NCBI GenBank assembly: GCA_030617815.1
Contig: JAUWUS010000001.1
Span: 1-64,000 of the forward strand
Length of the DNA stretch: 64,000 nucleotides
Source: Gammaproteobacteria bacterium
GTDB lineage: Bacteria > Pseudomonadota > Gammaproteobacteria > UBA6429 > Thiohalophilaceae
Direction of reading: 5' to 3'
Below, in pieces: positions 9,617-20,895 of this stretch (the first letter of the stretch is position 1; every line of letters starts with the position of its first letter). The translations under genes were made by a program, and so were the position numbers. The notes below the pieces were generated by a model, which was given only the letters and a program-made list of their open reading frames with translations, was not told where the DNA came from and made no database searches.

Positions 9617-10273
9617 ATGGTTAGAAGATACGTTAAAAAGCTATTTATTGTCGCATTACTGATTACTGCTGGATTATTGTTGCAAATTACCGGTTTGCTT
9701 GATGCCGAGGAGTTACTTCTCGTAGCCAGAGAATATACTGATCATTGGTGGTTAATTGTCGTATTAATTCTGTTGCAAGCGATTATGTTTACTTTTGCTT
9801 TGGCGGGTTCAATTTTCCTCTGGGTGGCAGCACCCTTATATCCACCTGCAATGGCGACGTTTATTCTTGCTGCGGGTGCGACTTTAGGTGGCGTAACTGC
9901 ATATTTCTTTTCAAGACGTCTTACAGATGACTGGGTTAAAAGAATAGAAAATTCACAGGCTTATAAACTACTGCATAAACAGGATAATTTTTTCACTTTA
10001 TTTGCTTTAAGAGTATTTCCTGCTTTCCCACATTCTCTGGTGAATTACAGCTCGGGTATTTTGAAGGTCAAACTAAGCCACTTTATACCGGCAGCATTTC
10101 TGGGTGTTGGGATAAAGTCGTATGTATATTCAGACATTATTTATAATTTAACAACAACAGCATCCGTAGATAATTTGTTAAATGTTTCGACTATCGCACC
10201 TTTGGTTTTATTGTCTGCAATTTCATTTTTAGGTGTATTTATTAAATATAAATTAACGAACAAACTGAAATAG
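9617..10273 (+). CDS. TVP38/TMEM64 (VTT-domain) membrane protein
   Basis: 218 aa. An N-terminal helix is followed by the VTT/SNARE-associated core: VAAPLYPPAMATFILAAGAT, TAYFFSRRL and FPAFPHSLVNYSSGI match the conserved Gly/Pro-rich re-entrant segments of DedA/TVP38 proteins. AAGGA precedes the ATG. The family is linked to lipid scrambling or membrane homeostasis; the specific role is not known. Confidence 0.85.
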   Translation: MVRRYVKKLFIVALLITAGLLLQITGLLDAEELLLVAREYTDHWWLIVVLILLQAIMFTFALAGSIFLWVAAPLYPPAMATFILAAGATLGGVTAYFFSRRLTDDWVKRIENSQAYKLLHKQDNFFTLFALRVFPAFPHSLVNYSSGILKVKLSHFIPAAFLGVGIKSYVYSDIIYNLTTTASVDNLLNVSTIAPLVLLSAISFLGVFIKYKLTNKLK

Positions 10274-10386
10274 TGACATTAATAATGCAACATTATTAAT
10301 ATTTATTTTAGTTTTTATACTATTTCTCCAGCTATAAATTTTTAGGCTATACTTATTTGTGAACAACTTGATATGGAGGTTATTTT

Positions 10387-10737
10387 ATGAAAATTAAAAG
10401 TAGAAAGTTTTTATTAGTTTGTCTTTTAACTTTAGGTTTGCCTGGCGTTTCGATCTTTGCTGAAGAGCAGATTTATGGTTCAGAGTTAATGACAAAACAA
10501 GAGCGCATGGAACATAGTACTAAAATGCAAAATATGAAAACAAAGGAAGAACGTGAACGTTATAGAATGGAACACCATAAAGCGATGCAGGAACGAGCTA
10601 AAGAACGAGGTGTCACTATGCCAGACAGCCCGCAAATGCGTAATGGTATGGATGGTGGCGGCATGGATGGTGGTTCAGGCGGAGGAATGGGTGGTGGTTC
10701 AGGCGGTGGAGGAGGAGGCGGTGGAGGAGGCCGTTAG
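10387..10737 (+). CDS. Secreted Met/Glu/Arg-rich protein with poly-glycine tail
   Basis: 116 aa; GGAGG lies 11 nt before the ATG. A signal peptide runs to about residue 25 (SIFAEE). The middle is highly charged and helical with many Met, Glu, Arg and His; the last 30 residues are almost only Gly with Met/Asp. No family recognised. It ends 40 nt before a shared terminator. Confidence 0.65.
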   Translation: MKIKSRKFLLVCLLTLGLPGVSIFAEEQIYGSELMTKQERMEHSTKMQNMKTKEERERYRMEHHKAMQERAKERGVTMPDSPQMRNGMDGGGMDGGSGGGMGGGSGGGGGGGGGGR

Positions 10738-10776
10738 AAATAATTTATGTGTTAAGTATTTTTCCTTGGATAAAAA

Positions 10777-10803
10777 AGTAAAGGGGCTTAAAGCCCCTTT
10801 ACT
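10777..10803. terminator. Bidirectional terminator
   Basis: An 11-bp stem AGTAAAGGGGC / GCCCCTTTACT with a TTAAA loop sits between the convergent Gly-rich gene and hppA. A-rich and T-rich flanks allow use from both sides. Confidence 0.85.
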
Positions 10804-10825
10804 TATTGTTAAAGATTAAATTATT

Positions 10826-12868
10826 TTAAAGCAACGGTACTAGTAGTAACGCCACAATATTTATAATTTTAATCAATGGGTTAATCGCGGGACCCGCAGT
10901 ATCTTTGTATGGGTCGCCTACAGTATCACCGGTTACAGCTGCTTTATGTGCATCAGAACCTTTACCACCATGGTGTCCATCTTCAATATATTTTTTTGCA
11001 TTGTCCCATGCACCACCACCGGTAGTCATAGAAATAGCAACGAATATACCGGTTACGATAGTCCCAATCAATACACCACCTAATGCTTCAGCACCTAATG
11101 TGAGACCCACAATGATGGGTATTGCTACGGGTAATAAAGAAGGGATCATCATTTCTTTAATCGCAGCTTTGGTTAACATGTCGACTGCTTTAGAGTAATC
11201 AGGCTTTTCTGAGTAATCCATAATGCCAGGCTTTTCTTTAAACTGACGACGTACTTCGTTCACAATACCACCCGCTGCACGACCGACCGCTTCCATCGCC
11301 ATTGCGCCGAATAAGTAAGGAATCAAACCACCAATAAATAAACCAATGATGACCATGTGGTTAGACAGATCGAATGTAACTGAATGACCCGCAGCACTAA
11401 GTGTGTGAGTAAAATCAGCAAACAGAACAAGTGTTGCAAGACCCGCTGAACCAATCGCATAACCTTTAGTTACGGCTTTCGTTGTATTACCCACTGCATC
11501 TAAAGCATCCGTTGTTTTACGCACGTCTTCCGGTAGTTCAGCCATTTCGGCAATACCACCGGCGTTATCCGTAATGGGGCCGTATGCGTCAAGGGCAACA
11601 ATAATACCGGTCATGGATAACATTGAAGTTGCCGCAATCGCGATGCCGTATAGACCCGCAAAATAATATGCGCCCCAGATAGAAGCACAAATTGAAAGTA
11701 CCGGCAGTGCAGTGGACTTCATTGAAATACCAATACCGGCAATCACGTTTGTACCATCACCTGTTGTTGATGCTTCAGCAATGCGTCGTACCGGTGCATA
11801 TTCTGTCGCAGTGTAATATTCAGTAATTACAATCATCGCAACCGTTAAAACCAAACCAATCAAAGAGGAATAATAAAATTCAGCTGCACTGGCTATGTTG
11901 CCGTTGGCTAGAGTAATACTTACATTCGCCATCATGTCATTAGTGACAAAATAAAAGGCTATTGCTGAAATAACGGCAGATATAAGTGTGCCTCTGTACA
12001 AGGCATTCATGATTTTTGCGCCGTCTGATGTTTTGACAAAGAAAGTACCAATAATGGAACCGATGATTGATACAGCTCCGAGTACCAGAGGATAGGTTAC
12101 GGCTAAATCGCCCGCATCTTTTAGTAATAAGCTACCGAGTAACATGGTTGCAATAATCGTTACCGCATAGGTTTCAAATAAATCCGCGGCCATACCGGCG
12201 CAATCACCAACATTATCACCTACGTTGTCGGCGATAACAGCCGGGTTACGAATGTCATCTTCAGGAATACCGGCTTCAACTTTACCCACGATATCCGCGC
12301 CAACATCTGCACCTTTAGTAAAGATACCACCACCAAGACGAGCAAAGATTGAAATTAAAGAACCACCAAAGGCAAGCCCCACCATTGCGTGTAAAGTTGT
12401 TTCAAGTTCAAGTCCCATTGAGCTTAATACTGCGTAATAACTTGTAACACCCAATAAGGCCAAACCAACAACGAGCATCCCGGTGATCGCACCGCCTTTA
12501 AATGCAATTTGTAAAGCAGGGTTAATACCTTCACGAGCGGCTTCTGCGGTACGTGAATTTGCACGTACTGAAACGTTCATACCAATGTAGCCAGTAAGTC
12601 CTGAAAGTACCGCGCCGATGGCAAAACCGATGGCGGTATACCATTCACCAAAGCCGATACCCATCGCAACGAAGAGTACGACACCGACCATGCCAATGGC
12701 TTTATATTGTCTTGAAAGATAAGCAACCGCACCTTCCTGAATCGCATTTGAAATGCGTTTCATTTCGTCGTTACCTTGAGATTTAGATAAGATACTAAAT
12801 ATTGAAATAATGCCGTAAGCAATGCCGATGAGGGCGCAAACTATAGCAATGATAATACCGGTGGACAT
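10826..12868 (-). CDS. hppA: Membrane-bound proton-pumping pyrophosphatase
   Basis: 680 aa, about 16 membrane helices. It hydrolyses PPi and pumps H+. The substrate-binding signatures [19 protein letters not shown] and [14 protein letters not shown] are intact. At the position that separates K+-dependent from K+-independent enzymes the sequence is NTTKAVTKG (Lys rather than Ala), so by established rules this is the K+-independent, H+-only type. It is a stand-alone gene. The 255-nt space to trpF (12869-13123) shows no clear element. Confidence 0.95.
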   Translation of the reverse strand: MSTGIIIAIVCALIGIAYGIISIFSILSKSQGNDEMKRISNAIQEGAVAYLSRQYKAIGMVGVVLFVAMGIGFGEWYTAIGFAIGAVLSGLTGYIGMNVSVRANSRTAEAAREGINPALQIAFKGGAITGMLVVGLALLGVTSYYAVLSSMGLELETTLHAMVGLAFGGSLISIFARLGGGIFTKGADVGADIVGKVEAGIPEDDIRNPAVIADNVGDNVGDCAGMAADLFETYAVTIIATMLLGSLLLKDAGDLAVTYPLVLGAVSIIGSIIGTFFVKTSDGAKIMNALYRGTLISAVISAIAFYFVTNDMMANVSITLANGNIASAAEFYYSSLIGLVLTVAMIVITEYYTATEYAPVRRIAEASTTGDGTNVIAGIGISMKSTALPVLSICASIWGAYYFAGLYGIAIAATSMLSMTGIIVALDAYGPITDNAGGIAEMAELPEDVRKTTDALDAVGNTTKAVTKGYAIGSAGLATLVLFADFTHTLSAAGHSVTFDLSNHMVIIGLFIGGLIPYLFGAMAMEAVGRAAGGIVNEVRRQFKEKPGIMDYSEKPDYSKAVDMLTKAAIKEMMIPSLLPVAIPIIVGLTLGAEALGGVLIGTIVTGIFVAISMTTGGGAWDNAKKYIEDGHHGGKGSDAHKAAVTGDTVGDPYKDTAGPAINPLIKIINIVALLLVPLL

Positions 12869-13123
12869 GATGCTTTCTCCCTTTAGTGACTAAACTAATC
12901 TAGCTATTCGAATTCTTGTGCACAGAGACTAACGGGTTTTACTGGTGAACGTTATCATGTGTTTTTATTGGTCTATCTCAGCATTTAATATCCTTAAAAA
13001 GTATATTGCTATGCACTAAATGAGCGCAAATTTTGGGGATAAAAATGTGCAGGATTTTGAGTTAGCAGATTTCCCTAAGTTACTGTAAAATAAGCGTCTT
13101 CATTACGTTTTTAGGGTATTCAG

Positions 13124-13741
13124 TTGCATACACGCATTAAAATCTGTGGAATTAAGCATCTCGATGATGCACTTAAAGCGGTTGAATGCGGCGCGGATGC
13201 GATTGGGCTGATTTTTGTTGAAAAAAGTCCACGTTATGTCAGTTTAACGGAAGCGCGGGTGATCGCTGAATCCATGCCACCTTTTGTTACCGTGGTGGCT
13301 TTATTTATGAATGCCAGCGCCGAAACGGTACGTGAGGCCTTAAAAGTAGTGCCTTTGAATTTGTTACAATTCCATGGTGAAGAATCCCCTGAATTTTGTG
13401 ACCAGTTTGAGATACCCTATATAAAGGTATTGAGAATGCAGAATAATGTAAATGTGATTGCTTTCGCTCAAGAGTATCCTAATGCCGCGGGTATTTTATT
13501 AGATACATACAGTAAAGCAGGTGGTGGTTCTGGACAAACGTTTGATTGGAGTTTGATTCCAGATGAGGTGCCTTTGCCGCTTATTCTGGCGGGCGGACTT
13601 AACCCTGACAACGTTGCGCCTGCGGTTGCAACGGTAAAACCGTATGCGGTGGATGTAAGCAGTGGCGTGGAATCAGAGCCTGCAATTAAAGATCACAAAA
13701 AAATTGAACAGTTTATTAAAGAGGTGCAGCGAGTTGGCTGA
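13124..13741 (+). CDS. trpF: Phosphoribosylanthranilate isomerase
   Basis: 205 aa, full length. Starts at TTG; no ATG lies near. KICGIK at the N-terminus and the barrel motifs [27 protein letters not shown] and [11 protein letters not shown] define TrpF. Its end overlaps the trpB start, so translation is coupled. First gene of the run trpF-trpB-trpA-accD-folC-dedD-cvpA-purF. Confidence 0.95.
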   Translation: MHTRIKICGIKHLDDALKAVECGADAIGLIFVEKSPRYVSLTEARVIAESMPPFVTVVALFMNASAETVREALKVVPLNLLQFHGEESPEFCDQFEIPYIKVLRMQNNVNVIAFAQEYPNAAGILLDTYSKAGGGSGQTFDWSLIPDEVPLPLILAGGLNPDNVAPAVATVKPYAVDVSSGVESEPAIKDHKKIEQFIKEVQRVG

Positions 13742-14945
13742 ATCAGAAACAAAGTATCAACAACCGAATGAGAAAGGTCATTTTGGTGTTTATGGCGGCC
13801 TTTTTGTCGCCGAGACCTTAATGGGCCCGTTGGCAGAATTGCGTATTGCTTATGAAAAGTACATGCAAGATAAGGATTTCCTTGCTGAACTTGATTGGGA
13901 ATTACAGAATTACGTGGGTCGTCCTTCGCCGTTATACTTTGCTGAGCGTTGGTCAAAAGAGCTCGGCGGGGCAAAGATTTATCTCAAGCGTGAAGATTTG
14001 AATCACACCGGTGCACATAAAATAAACAATACAGTTGGTCAGGCTTTACTGGCGAAACGTATGGGCAAAACCCGCATTATTGCGGAAACCGGTGCCGGCC
14101 AGCATGGTGTGGCAACAGCAACCGTTGCGGCACGTTTAGGGCTGGAATGTGTGGTTTATATGGGGGCTGTTGATATTCAACGTCAGGCTGCGAATGTTTA
14201 TCGTATGAAGTTATTAGGTGCAAAGGTAGTACCTGTAACGGCAGGTTCTGCAACGCTAAAAGATGCTTTAAATGAAGCTATGCGTGACTGGGTAACCAAT
14301 ATTGATGACACCTTTTATATAATAGGCACAGTGGCCGGGCCACACCCGTATCCTGCGATGGTGCGTGATTTCCAAACGGTTATTGGCCGTGAAGCACGTG
14401 AACAAATTCTGCAGCATGAAGGCCGTTTGCCCGATGCGCTGATCGCCTGTGTTGGTGGTGGTTCAAATGCCATTGGTCTTTTTCACCCATTTCTTGATGA
14501 CAAAGATATCGCGATTTATGGCGTGGAAGCAGCCGGCGAGGGTATTGAAACGGGCAAGCATGCTGCACCGTTATGTGCCGGTAAACCAGGTATTTTACAC
14601 GGTAACAGAACGTATTTAGTCGAAGACGAAAATGGTCAGATTATTGAAACACATTCGATTTCAGCAGGTTTAGATTACCCGGGTGTTGGGCCAGAACATG
14701 CCTGGTTAAAAGATATTGGTCGTGCCAAATATGTGGCGATTAATGATGATGAGGCCTTGCAGGCTTTTCATGATTTAACCCGAATTGAAGGTATTATCCC
14801 CGCATTGGAATCCAGTCATGCATTGGCGTATGCGACTAAGTTAGCGCCTACCATGGATAAAGAGCAGATCATTATTGTGAATTTGTCAGGTCGTGGTGAT
14901 AAAGATATCCACACTGTGGCTGATATTGAGGGGATTACGCTGTGA
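13734..14945 (+). CDS. trpB: Tryptophan synthase beta chain
   Basis: 403 aa from the TTG at 13734, which overlaps the trpF stop by 8 nt and follows GAGGTG; a longer in-frame opening upstream would lie inside trpF and is unlikely. The PLP lysine is in HTGAHKINN, and the glycine-rich phosphate loop is [10 protein letters not shown]. It condenses indole with serine in the alpha2-beta2 complex with TrpA, whose gene overlaps by 4 nt. Confidence 0.96.
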   Translation: MAESETKYQQPNEKGHFGVYGGLFVAETLMGPLAELRIAYEKYMQDKDFLAELDWELQNYVGRPSPLYFAERWSKELGGAKIYLKREDLNHTGAHKINNTVGQALLAKRMGKTRIIAETGAGQHGVATATVAARLGLECVVYMGAVDIQRQAANVYRMKLLGAKVVPVTAGSATLKDALNEAMRDWVTNIDDTFYIIGTVAGPHPYPAMVRDFQTVIGREAREQILQHEGRLPDALIACVGGGSNAIGLFHPFLDDKDIAIYGVEAAGEGIETGKHAAPLCAGKPGILHGNRTYLVEDENGQIIETHSISAGLDYPGVGPEHAWLKDIGRAKYVAINDDEALQAFHDLTRIEGIIPALESSHALAYATKLAPTMDKEQIIIVNLSGRGDKDIHTVADIEGITL

Positions 14946-15775
14946 CGGGTAAAGTGAGCCGTCGTGGTGTTAGTAGAATATCTGCGCGTTTCGAATTACG
15001 CGCAAAAGAAGGCCGTAAACTGCTGATTCCCTATTTCACGGCCGGTGATCCAAAACCTGAAAATGCGGTACCCATGATGCATGCGATGGTCAAAGCGGGT
15101 GCTGATTTGATTGAATTAGGTGTGCCATTTTCAGATCCGATGGCAGAAGGTCCGGTGATTCAAAAAGCCATGGAGCGGGCATTAGCGTTTAATGTCAGTT
15201 TGCATGATGTGATGGCGATGGTGGCTGAATTTCGCCAAAAAGACTCAGAAACTCCAGTAATATTAATGGGTTACCTTAATCCAGTAGAAGTGATGGGTTA
15301 TACTGAATTTGCTAAAGCAGCCAGTAAAGCGGGGGTTGATGGCCTTTTGACCGTGGATATTCCACCTGAAGAAGCGACTGATTATGTGGCGGCGATGAAA
15401 GCGGAAGGAATCGACCGTATTTTCCTCATTTCACCAACTACATCCGAACAAAGAATTAAGCTGATTAATGATGCCAGTGCCGGTTTTTTGTACTATGTTT
15501 CATTAAAGGGTGTCACCGGTGCGGGTCATTTGGATGTTAAAGCGGTACAGGATCGCGTTTCCATGATACGTACATTGACAGAATTGCCGGTCGGAGTAGG
15601 CTTTGGTATTAAAGATGCTGACTCAGCCGCCAGTATTGCCAGTGCAGCGGATGCCGTTGTTGTTGGCAGCGCCATTGTTAAACGTATTGAGGAAAACCTC
15701 GATTCAGCGGATAATGGCATAAAGGCGGTCTGTGAATTGTTATCGGAAATGCGAGCGGCATTAGATGCAAGTTAA
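14942..15775 (+). CDS. trpA: Tryptophan synthase alpha chain
   Basis: 277 aa, GTG start overlapping the trpB stop (GTGA). TIM barrel with [15 protein letters not shown] (catalytic Glu), [11 protein letters not shown] and the phosphate loop [11 protein letters not shown]. It cleaves indole-3-glycerol phosphate and passes indole to TrpB. Confidence 0.96.
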   Translation: MTGKVSRRGVSRISARFELRAKEGRKLLIPYFTAGDPKPENAVPMMHAMVKAGADLIELGVPFSDPMAEGPVIQKAMERALAFNVSLHDVMAMVAEFRQKDSETPVILMGYLNPVEVMGYTEFAKAASKAGVDGLLTVDIPPEEATDYVAAMKAEGIDRIFLISPTTSEQRIKLINDASAGFLYYVSLKGVTGAGHLDVKAVQDRVSMIRTLTELPVGVGFGIKDADSAASIASAADAVVVGSAIVKRIEENLDSADNGIKAVCELLSEMRAALDAS

Positions 15776-15812
15776 TTGGGCTGCATAAATAAAAACAAGA
15801 TAGGATTTTTCA

Positions 15813-16673
15813 ATGAATTGGTTTACTAAATTATTACCAGAACGTATTCGAATTGATGGTGAATCACGTAAAAGTGTGCCGGAAGGTTTATGGACTAAAT
15901 GTAGTGCCTGCGGAGCAGTATTGTATCGCGCAGAAATGGAACGTAATTTAGATGTTTGTCCAAAGTGTGAGCAACATGCGCGTGTTGGTGCTCGCTGGCG
16001 TTTAGAAAGATTTCTTGATGAAGAAGGGCGTGTTGAAATTGGTGAAAATCTGCAACCGGTTGATGTGCTCAAGTTTAAAGACATAAAAAAATATAAAGAT
16101 CGTCTCACGCAGGCGCAAAAAGCCACCGCAGAAAATGATGCGTTAATTGTTATGCAAGGTAGTGTTAAAGGTGTACCGGTTGTTGCCGCAGCGTTTGAAT
16201 TTAAATTCATGGGTGGTTCAATGGGCTCCGTGGTTGGCGAACGTTTTGTTCGTGCCGTTAATGTCTGCTTAAAAGAAAATTTACCCCTGGTTTGTTATTC
16301 TGCCAGTGGTGGTGCACGTATGCAGGAAGCCTTGTTCTCGCTCATGCAAATGGCGAAAACCAGCGCAGCACTTGCGCGTATGCGTAAACAGTCTTTACCT
16401 TTCATTTCTATTCTGACCGATCCAACCATGGGTGGTGTATCAGCGAGTTTAGCCATGCTGGGTGATATTAATATTGCGGAACCGAATGCATTGATTGGTT
16501 TTGCTGGTCCTCGTGTTATTGAACAAACAGTACGTGAAGTACTACCGGATGGTTTCCAACGCAGTGAATTTTTATTAGAGCATGGTGCGGTTGATATGAT
16601 TGTTGATCGGCGTGATATGCGGGATAAAGTGGCTAGCCTGTTGAGCATTATGATGCAACAACCTGCCGCATAA
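15813..16673 (+). CDS. accD: Acetyl-CoA carboxylase carboxyltransferase beta subunit
   Basis: 286 aa. N-terminal C4 zinc ribbon with C30, C33, C49 and C52, then the carboxyltransferase crotonase-like fold ([41 protein letters not shown]). Works with AccA to make malonyl-CoA. A strong terminator follows, so folC may have its own promoter or rely on readthrough. Confidence 0.96.
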   Translation: MNWFTKLLPERIRIDGESRKSVPEGLWTKCSACGAVLYRAEMERNLDVCPKCEQHARVGARWRLERFLDEEGRVEIGENLQPVDVLKFKDIKKYKDRLTQAQKATAENDALIVMQGSVKGVPVVAAAFEFKFMGGSMGSVVGERFVRAVNVCLKENLPLVCYSASGGARMQEALFSLMQMAKTSAALARMRKQSLPFISILTDPTMGGVSASLAMLGDINIAEPNALIGFAGPRVIEQTVREVLPDGFQRSEFLLEHGAVDMIVDRRDMRDKVASLLSIMMQQPAA

Positions 16674-16693
16674 AGAATTTAGTTATATAAACT

Positions 16694-16724
16694 TAAAAGG
16701 GTGGTTTAAAAACCACCCTTTTTA
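16694..16724 (+). terminator. Rho-independent terminator after accD
   Basis: The stem AAAGGGTGGTTT / AAACCACCCTTT is followed by a T-run, 20 nt past the accD stop. It splits the trp-accD group from folC onward. Confidence 0.9.
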
Positions 16725-16741
16725 TTTTTGAGTTTGAAATA

Positions 16742-18049
16742 ATGCGGTTTTCATCCCTTTCTGAATGGTTAAACTGGCAAGAAGATCTGCATCCTTCCAG
16801 CATTGAGCTCGGTCTTGAGCGTGTTACTGAAGTTTTTAAACGTCTACATCCCACTTTACCTCCTTGTCCTGTTATCACTGTTGCCGGTACGAATGGCAAA
16901 GGTTCCAGCGTTGCTTTATTTGAATCCATTTATCAAAGCGCGGGTTATCAAACGGCTACTTTTACCTCACCACATTTATTGCGTTATAACGAACGTATTC
17001 ACCTTAATGGCCAGGAAGTTTCTGATGAAACGATTTGTCAGGCGTTTGAACGTATCGATCAGGCTCGGCTTAATCACTTACATCAAGAAAATAATAACGA
17101 AATTTCTCTCACCTATTTTGAGTTCGGTTCATTAGCGGCGCTGGATATTTTTTACCGCGCTAAACCAGATGTTATTATTTTAGAAGTGGGTTTGGGTGGC
17201 CGTCTTGATGTGGTGAATATTATTGATGCAGATGTGGCTTTAATTGTTTCAATTGGGATCGATCATACTGCCTGGTTGGGTCAAGACCGTGAAACCATTG
17301 CGGTAGAGAAAGCCGGCATTATGCGGGGAAATCGTCCGGTTATTTTTAGTAGTCCTGATATGCCTAAAAGCATTGAACAGGTTGCAAATGAAAAGCATGC
17401 GATATTGTATCGTCGAGGCCGGGATTTTGATTGGCAAAATAGCTTAGCTGATTCGAAAGTAACAAACTCATGGAACTGGAAATCCGGAAACAAACAAAGA
17501 ATAGCTTTGCCACTGCCGAATATACGCGGGCGTCACCAAATTGATAATGCGGCAGGTGTGCTTATGGCGATAGAGTGTTTAGCGGACAAACTTCCGGTAA
17601 ATCAACAACAGGTAAAATCGGGACTATTATCCGTTTCAATCGCGGGTCGATTTGAATATCACGCGGGGAATCCCGCCCATATATTTGATGTGGCACATAA
17701 CGCAGATAGTGTGGCGTGTTTGGCAGATCTGCTAAATGAGCAGGTATGCAATGGAAAAACCATAGCGGTATTGGGTATGCTGGAAGACAAGGCACATGGG
17801 GATGCCTTGTTAGCGATATCACCGAAAATTTCTCAGTGGTTTATTGCTGATCTTGATGTGCCTAGAGGCATGAAAGCGGCTCAATTGGCTGCTATTGTGG
17901 AAAAGTTAGATAATAAAGCGAATGTGGCTTGCTTTGAGAGTGTAAAAGAGGCTGTTGAGGCAGCGGATCGAGCTGCGAAAAGTGATGATCGAATTGTTAT
18001 ATTTGGATCGTTTTATACAGTGGAATTCGCTATGCGGGTAGGAATATAA
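16742..18049 (+). CDS. folC: Dihydrofolate/folylpolyglutamate synthase
   Basis: 435 aa Mur-ligase-type enzyme. P-loop GTNGKGSSVALFE near residue 50, followed by TSPHLLRYNERI and LEVGLGGRLDVVNI (Mg/ATP site), SIGIDHTAWLG and the C-terminal FDVAHNADSV. Adds glutamate to dihydropteroate and folates. Genomic place between accD and dedD is the usual one. Confidence 0.95.
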   Translation: MRFSSLSEWLNWQEDLHPSSIELGLERVTEVFKRLHPTLPPCPVITVAGTNGKGSSVALFESIYQSAGYQTATFTSPHLLRYNERIHLNGQEVSDETICQAFERIDQARLNHLHQENNNEISLTYFEFGSLAALDIFYRAKPDVIILEVGLGGRLDVVNIIDADVALIVSIGIDHTAWLGQDRETIAVEKAGIMRGNRPVIFSSPDMPKSIEQVANEKHAILYRRGRDFDWQNSLADSKVTNSWNWKSGNKQRIALPLPNIRGRHQIDNAAGVLMAIECLADKLPVNQQQVKSGLLSVSIAGRFEYHAGNPAHIFDVAHNADSVACLADLLNEQVCNGKTIAVLGMLEDKAHGDALLAISPKISQWFIADLDVPRGMKAAQLAAIVEKLDNKANVACFESVKEAVEAADRAAKSDDRIVIFGSFYTVEFAMRVGI

Positions 18050-18104
18050 TACGCCCTTAGTCACAGATTAATCGTATAATCGTTTTTTAGAATCAGGAGG
18101 AAAT

Positions 18105-18674
18105 GTGGAACAAGGTCGCTTAAAACAACGTTTGATTGGTGCCATTGTATTGGTTGCGTTAGCGGTGATTTTTATTCCCATGTTGCTTAGTGGTGGACGG
18201 GAGATGGAAATGCCCGTATTTGGCAGCAATGTTCCTGAACGAAGTGCGGAAATTACCAGCATCCAACATATTGATATTGAAGAAAAGCAAAAAACAGAGC
18301 CACATCCGGTTAATCCAAAAAGAATACCGATTGCTCATGGTTTACCTGAACCGGAAATTGTAAAAGAAGAGAAATCTATTGTTGAAACAATAGTGGATCT
18401 TGCTGAAGTTAAAGAAGCAATAAAACCGGTTATAAAAGAAACTGTTTGGGCTGTACAAGTAGGCAGTTTTAGTAACAGAAAAAATGCTTTGGCTTTAAAA
18501 GATAAGTTACGTAAGAAAAAAATGCATGCTTTTGTTGAGCGCATTATGAAAAATAATAAGGCAATTTATCGAGTACGGGTAGGGCCAGAAGTAACACGTG
18601 AAAAAGCGGAAGCGCTTAAACAAAAACTGAAAAAAGAACTAAAGCTGAGTGGCTTAGTTGTTAAGCATCCCTGA
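18105..18674 (+). CDS. dedD: SPOR-domain protein (DedD-like)
   Basis: 189 aa from GTG 18105 behind CAGGAGG. A cytoplasmic tail is followed by one helix (about 8-28), a periplasmic Lys/Glu/Pro-rich linker, and a C-terminal SPOR domain (VWAVQVGSFSNRKNALALK, IYRVRVGPEVTREKAEAL) that binds denuded septal peptidoglycan. Position between folC and cvpA matches dedD. Confidence 0.9.
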   Translation: MEQGRLKQRLIGAIVLVALAVIFIPMLLSGGREMEMPVFGSNVPERSAEITSIQHIDIEEKQKTEPHPVNPKRIPIAHGLPEPEIVKEEKSIVETIVDLAEVKEAIKPVIKETVWAVQVGSFSNRKNALALKDKLRKKKMHAFVERIMKNNKAIYRVRVGPEVTREKAEALKQKLKKELKLSGLVVKHP

Positions 18675-18704
18675 ATTACAATGACATAAGTGAAATAGAG
18701 CTAA

Positions 18705-19193
18705 ATGGTTGCAGCAGATTTTATTGTTTTAGGTATTATTTTTATATCCATCATTATTAGTTTAATGCGCGGATTTGTAAAAGAAGCACTGTCTTTAACC
18801 GGTTGGTTAGTTTCATTATGGGTAGCTATGACTTTTTCATCGGGCATGGCAGAACTGTTTGGTAATTCAATTAAAGATCCAACATTACGTTTGCTCGCAG
18901 CGTTTGTTAGTTTATTTATTTTATCTTTAATTATTGGTGCAATTATTAATTTTTTTGCAATACAGTTTGTTCAAAGAGCTGGCCTTACGGGCGTTGATCG
19001 CACAATTGGTACTGTTTTCGGTTTTTTACGAGGCATTTTGTTGGTGACTATTATTGTTATGTTACTTGGATTAACAACACTGCCAAAAGAATCATGGTGG
19101 GATGAATCTTTCTTTATGTTCCGCTTTGAAGTTATTGCAACGTGGTTGAAGGATTTATTACCGGGTGATATTGCCCGATATTTTAATTACTGA
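18705..19193 (+). CDS. cvpA: CvpA family inner-membrane protein
   Basis: 162 aa, four membrane helices. Typical start ADFIVLGIIFISIIISLMRG and conserved GVDRTIGTVFGFLRG. Needed for colicin V production in E. coli; true role uncertain. Directly upstream of purF as in most gammaproteobacteria. Confidence 0.93.
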   Translation: MVAADFIVLGIIFISIIISLMRGFVKEALSLTGWLVSLWVAMTFSSGMAELFGNSIKDPTLRLLAAFVSLFILSLIIGAIINFFAIQFVQRAGLTGVDRTIGTVFGFLRGILLVTIIVMLLGLTTLPKESWWDESFFMFRFEVIATWLKDLLPGDIARYFNY

Positions 19194-19217
19194 TATTAAT
19201 ATGCAGGAAAAATATTT

Positions 19218-20732
19218 ATGTGTGGAATAATTGGACTTGTTGGCCAGACTTCCGTTAATCAGCAACTTTATGATGGATTAACGGTATTGCAACATCGTGG
19301 TCAGGATGCTGCTGGCATCGTAACTTGTGAAGATGATCGCATGTATCTGCGTAAAGGCAATGGTTTGGTCAGAGATGTTTTTCATACTCGTCACATGATG
19401 ACATTGAAAGGCAATATTGGTATTGGTCATGTGCGTTACCCAACCGCAGGTAGTTTTTCATCTGCTGAGGCGCAGCCTTTTTATGTGAATTCTCCTTATG
19501 GTATTGCTTTGGCACATAATGGAAACTTAACTAATGCTGAAGAATTAAAGCATGATTTATTTGTTCAGGATCGTCGTCATATCAACACTAATTCAGATTC
19601 CGAAATTTTATTAAATATATTTGCCCATGAACTACAGGAAACAGTTAACTCAAAACTTGATATTACAGCAAATAATATTTTTGATGCGATTGAAAATGTG
19701 CATCAACGTTGTAAAGGTGCCTATGCGGTAGTGGCGATGATTACTGGTAGAGGGATCGTAGCTTTTCGTGATCCATATGGCATTCGTCCGGTTGCTTTCG
19801 GTAAACGACAAACAGATAAAGGTATTGAGTATATTGTTGCATCAGAATCAGTTGCTATCGATTCGTTAGGTTTTGAATTGGTTCGGGATCTTGAGCCTGG
19901 AGAAGCTATCTTTATTAATGATGAAGGTGAGTTTTTCTCTCGTCAATGTGCAGACAATCCAAAATTATCCCCCTGTATTTTTGAACATGTGTATTTTGCT
20001 CGTCCAGACTCTATTATTGATGGTGTTTCAGTTTATAAAGCACGCTTACGTATGGGCGATTATTTAGCAAAAACGATTATGAAAGAGTTTCCTGATCATG
20101 ATATTGATGTTGTGCTTCCCATACCGGACACCAGTCGTACTTCTGCTTTGGAGTTATCTTATACTCTGGGTGTAAAGTACAGCGAAGGTTTTATTAAAAA
20201 CCGTTATATCGCTAGAACATTTATTATGCCGGGACAAAAACAACGTAAAAAATCAGTGCGGCAGAAACTTAATGCGATTGAACTGGAATTTAAAGGTAAA
20301 AACGTTTTGCTTGTTGATGATTCTATTGTCCGTGGCACGACATCTTCACAAATTATTCAGATGGCAAGGGATGCCGGTGCCAACAAAGTTTATTTTGCCT
20401 CGGCTGCACCACCGGTACGTTACCCTAATGTCTATGGTATAGATATGCCAGCGGCGGACGAACTTGTTGGACATGATCGTGATGTTGATGCTATTGCAAA
20501 AGAAATTGGTGCCGATAAACTGTTTTATCAGAAGCTGGACGACTTGATTGAAGCCGTGCGTAAAAAAGCACCTAAAATAAAAGAGTTTGATACTTCTGTT
20601 TTTAGTGGTGAATATGTTACAGGTGATATTGATCAGAAATATTTACAACACATTGAATCATTAAGAAATGATGCCAGTAGAGTAGATAATGATACTGATA
20701 ATGAAGTTATTGAAATTCATAATAATGCTTAA
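19218..20732 (+). CDS. purF: Amidophosphoribosyltransferase
   Basis: 504 aa. After Met removal Cys2 of MCGIIGLVG is the glutaminase nucleophile; no propeptide is present. [11 protein letters not shown] and HVRYPTAG follow. The PRPP-binding loop is [17 protein letters not shown]. First committed step of purine synthesis. Confidence 0.97.
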   Translation: MCGIIGLVGQTSVNQQLYDGLTVLQHRGQDAAGIVTCEDDRMYLRKGNGLVRDVFHTRHMMTLKGNIGIGHVRYPTAGSFSSAEAQPFYVNSPYGIALAHNGNLTNAEELKHDLFVQDRRHINTNSDSEILLNIFAHELQETVNSKLDITANNIFDAIENVHQRCKGAYAVVAMITGRGIVAFRDPYGIRPVAFGKRQTDKGIEYIVASESVAIDSLGFELVRDLEPGEAIFINDEGEFFSRQCADNPKLSPCIFEHVYFARPDSIIDGVSVYKARLRMGDYLAKTIMKEFPDHDIDVVLPIPDTSRTSALELSYTLGVKYSEGFIKNRYIARTFIMPGQKQRKKSVRQKLNAIELEFKGKNVLLVDDSIVRGTTSSQIIQMARDAGANKVYFASAAPPVRYPNVYGIDMPAADELVGHDRDVDAIAKEIGADKLFYQKLDDLIEAVRKKAPKIKEFDTSVFSGEYVTGDIDQKYLQHIESLRNDASRVDNDTDNEVIEIHNNA

Positions 20733-20769
20733 TTTGAATTAGTGATTGATATTTTGTCGAGATGTGATG

Positions 20770-20798
20770 TTGACATTTTATTCATCATCAACTAATCT
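20770..20798 (+). promoter_or_regulatory. Sigma-70 promoter of metZ leader
   Basis: TTGACA (20770-20775) and TAATCT (20793-20798) with an exact 17-nt spacer. The expected start near 20805 is a few bases before the riboswitch aptamer. Confidence 0.75.
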
Positions 20799-20810
20799 CA
20801 TTAACGTAAT

Positions 20811-20861
20811 AAGCGCCGATTTGATATCAGCTTGCGGGCGCATTAAAAATACAGCTAAAGT
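20811..20861 (+). ncRNA. SAM-II-type riboswitch aptamer
   Basis: P1 pairs GCGCC (20813-20817) with GGCGC (20837-20841). The loop contains GATTTGATATCAGCTTGC, then an A-rich linker CATTAAAAAT, then ACAGCTAAAG. This order (GATTT in the P1 loop, TTGC before P1', TAAA linker, AGCTAAA pseudoknot strand) matches the remembered SAM-II metX aptamer. AGCT of the loop can pair with AGCT at 20853-20856 to form the pseudoknot. It lies 120 nt before metZ, a methionine gene. SAM-II is mostly known from alphaproteobacteria. Confidence 0.75.
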
Positions 20862-20865
20862 GAGG

Positions 20866-20895
20866 AAGCCTGCTTTAGTTGATGCGGGTTTTTTT
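20866..20895 (+). terminator. Riboswitch-controlled terminator
   Basis: The stem CCTGC / GCGGG (extendable by AAG/TTT) is followed by seven T. Its loop side contains CTTTAG (20873-20878), complementary to CTAAAG of the aptamer pseudoknot strand (20855-20860) and again to CTAAAG at 20912-20917, so aptamer folding and termination can be mutually linked. Confidence 0.65.

Noticed and set aside
9453-9662. ORF overlapping the rhomboid and VTT genes
   Set aside because: Covers the intergenic promoter region and two real gene starts, no motif.
10553-10819. Val/Trp-rich ORF in another frame of the Gly-rich gene
   Set aside because: It is the frame-shadow of the GGN/GGT repeats; the other frame has a signal peptide and GGAGG.
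13057-13091. Sigma-70 promoter for trpF (TTGAGT and TAAAAT)
   Set aside because: Spacer is 23 nt, too long.
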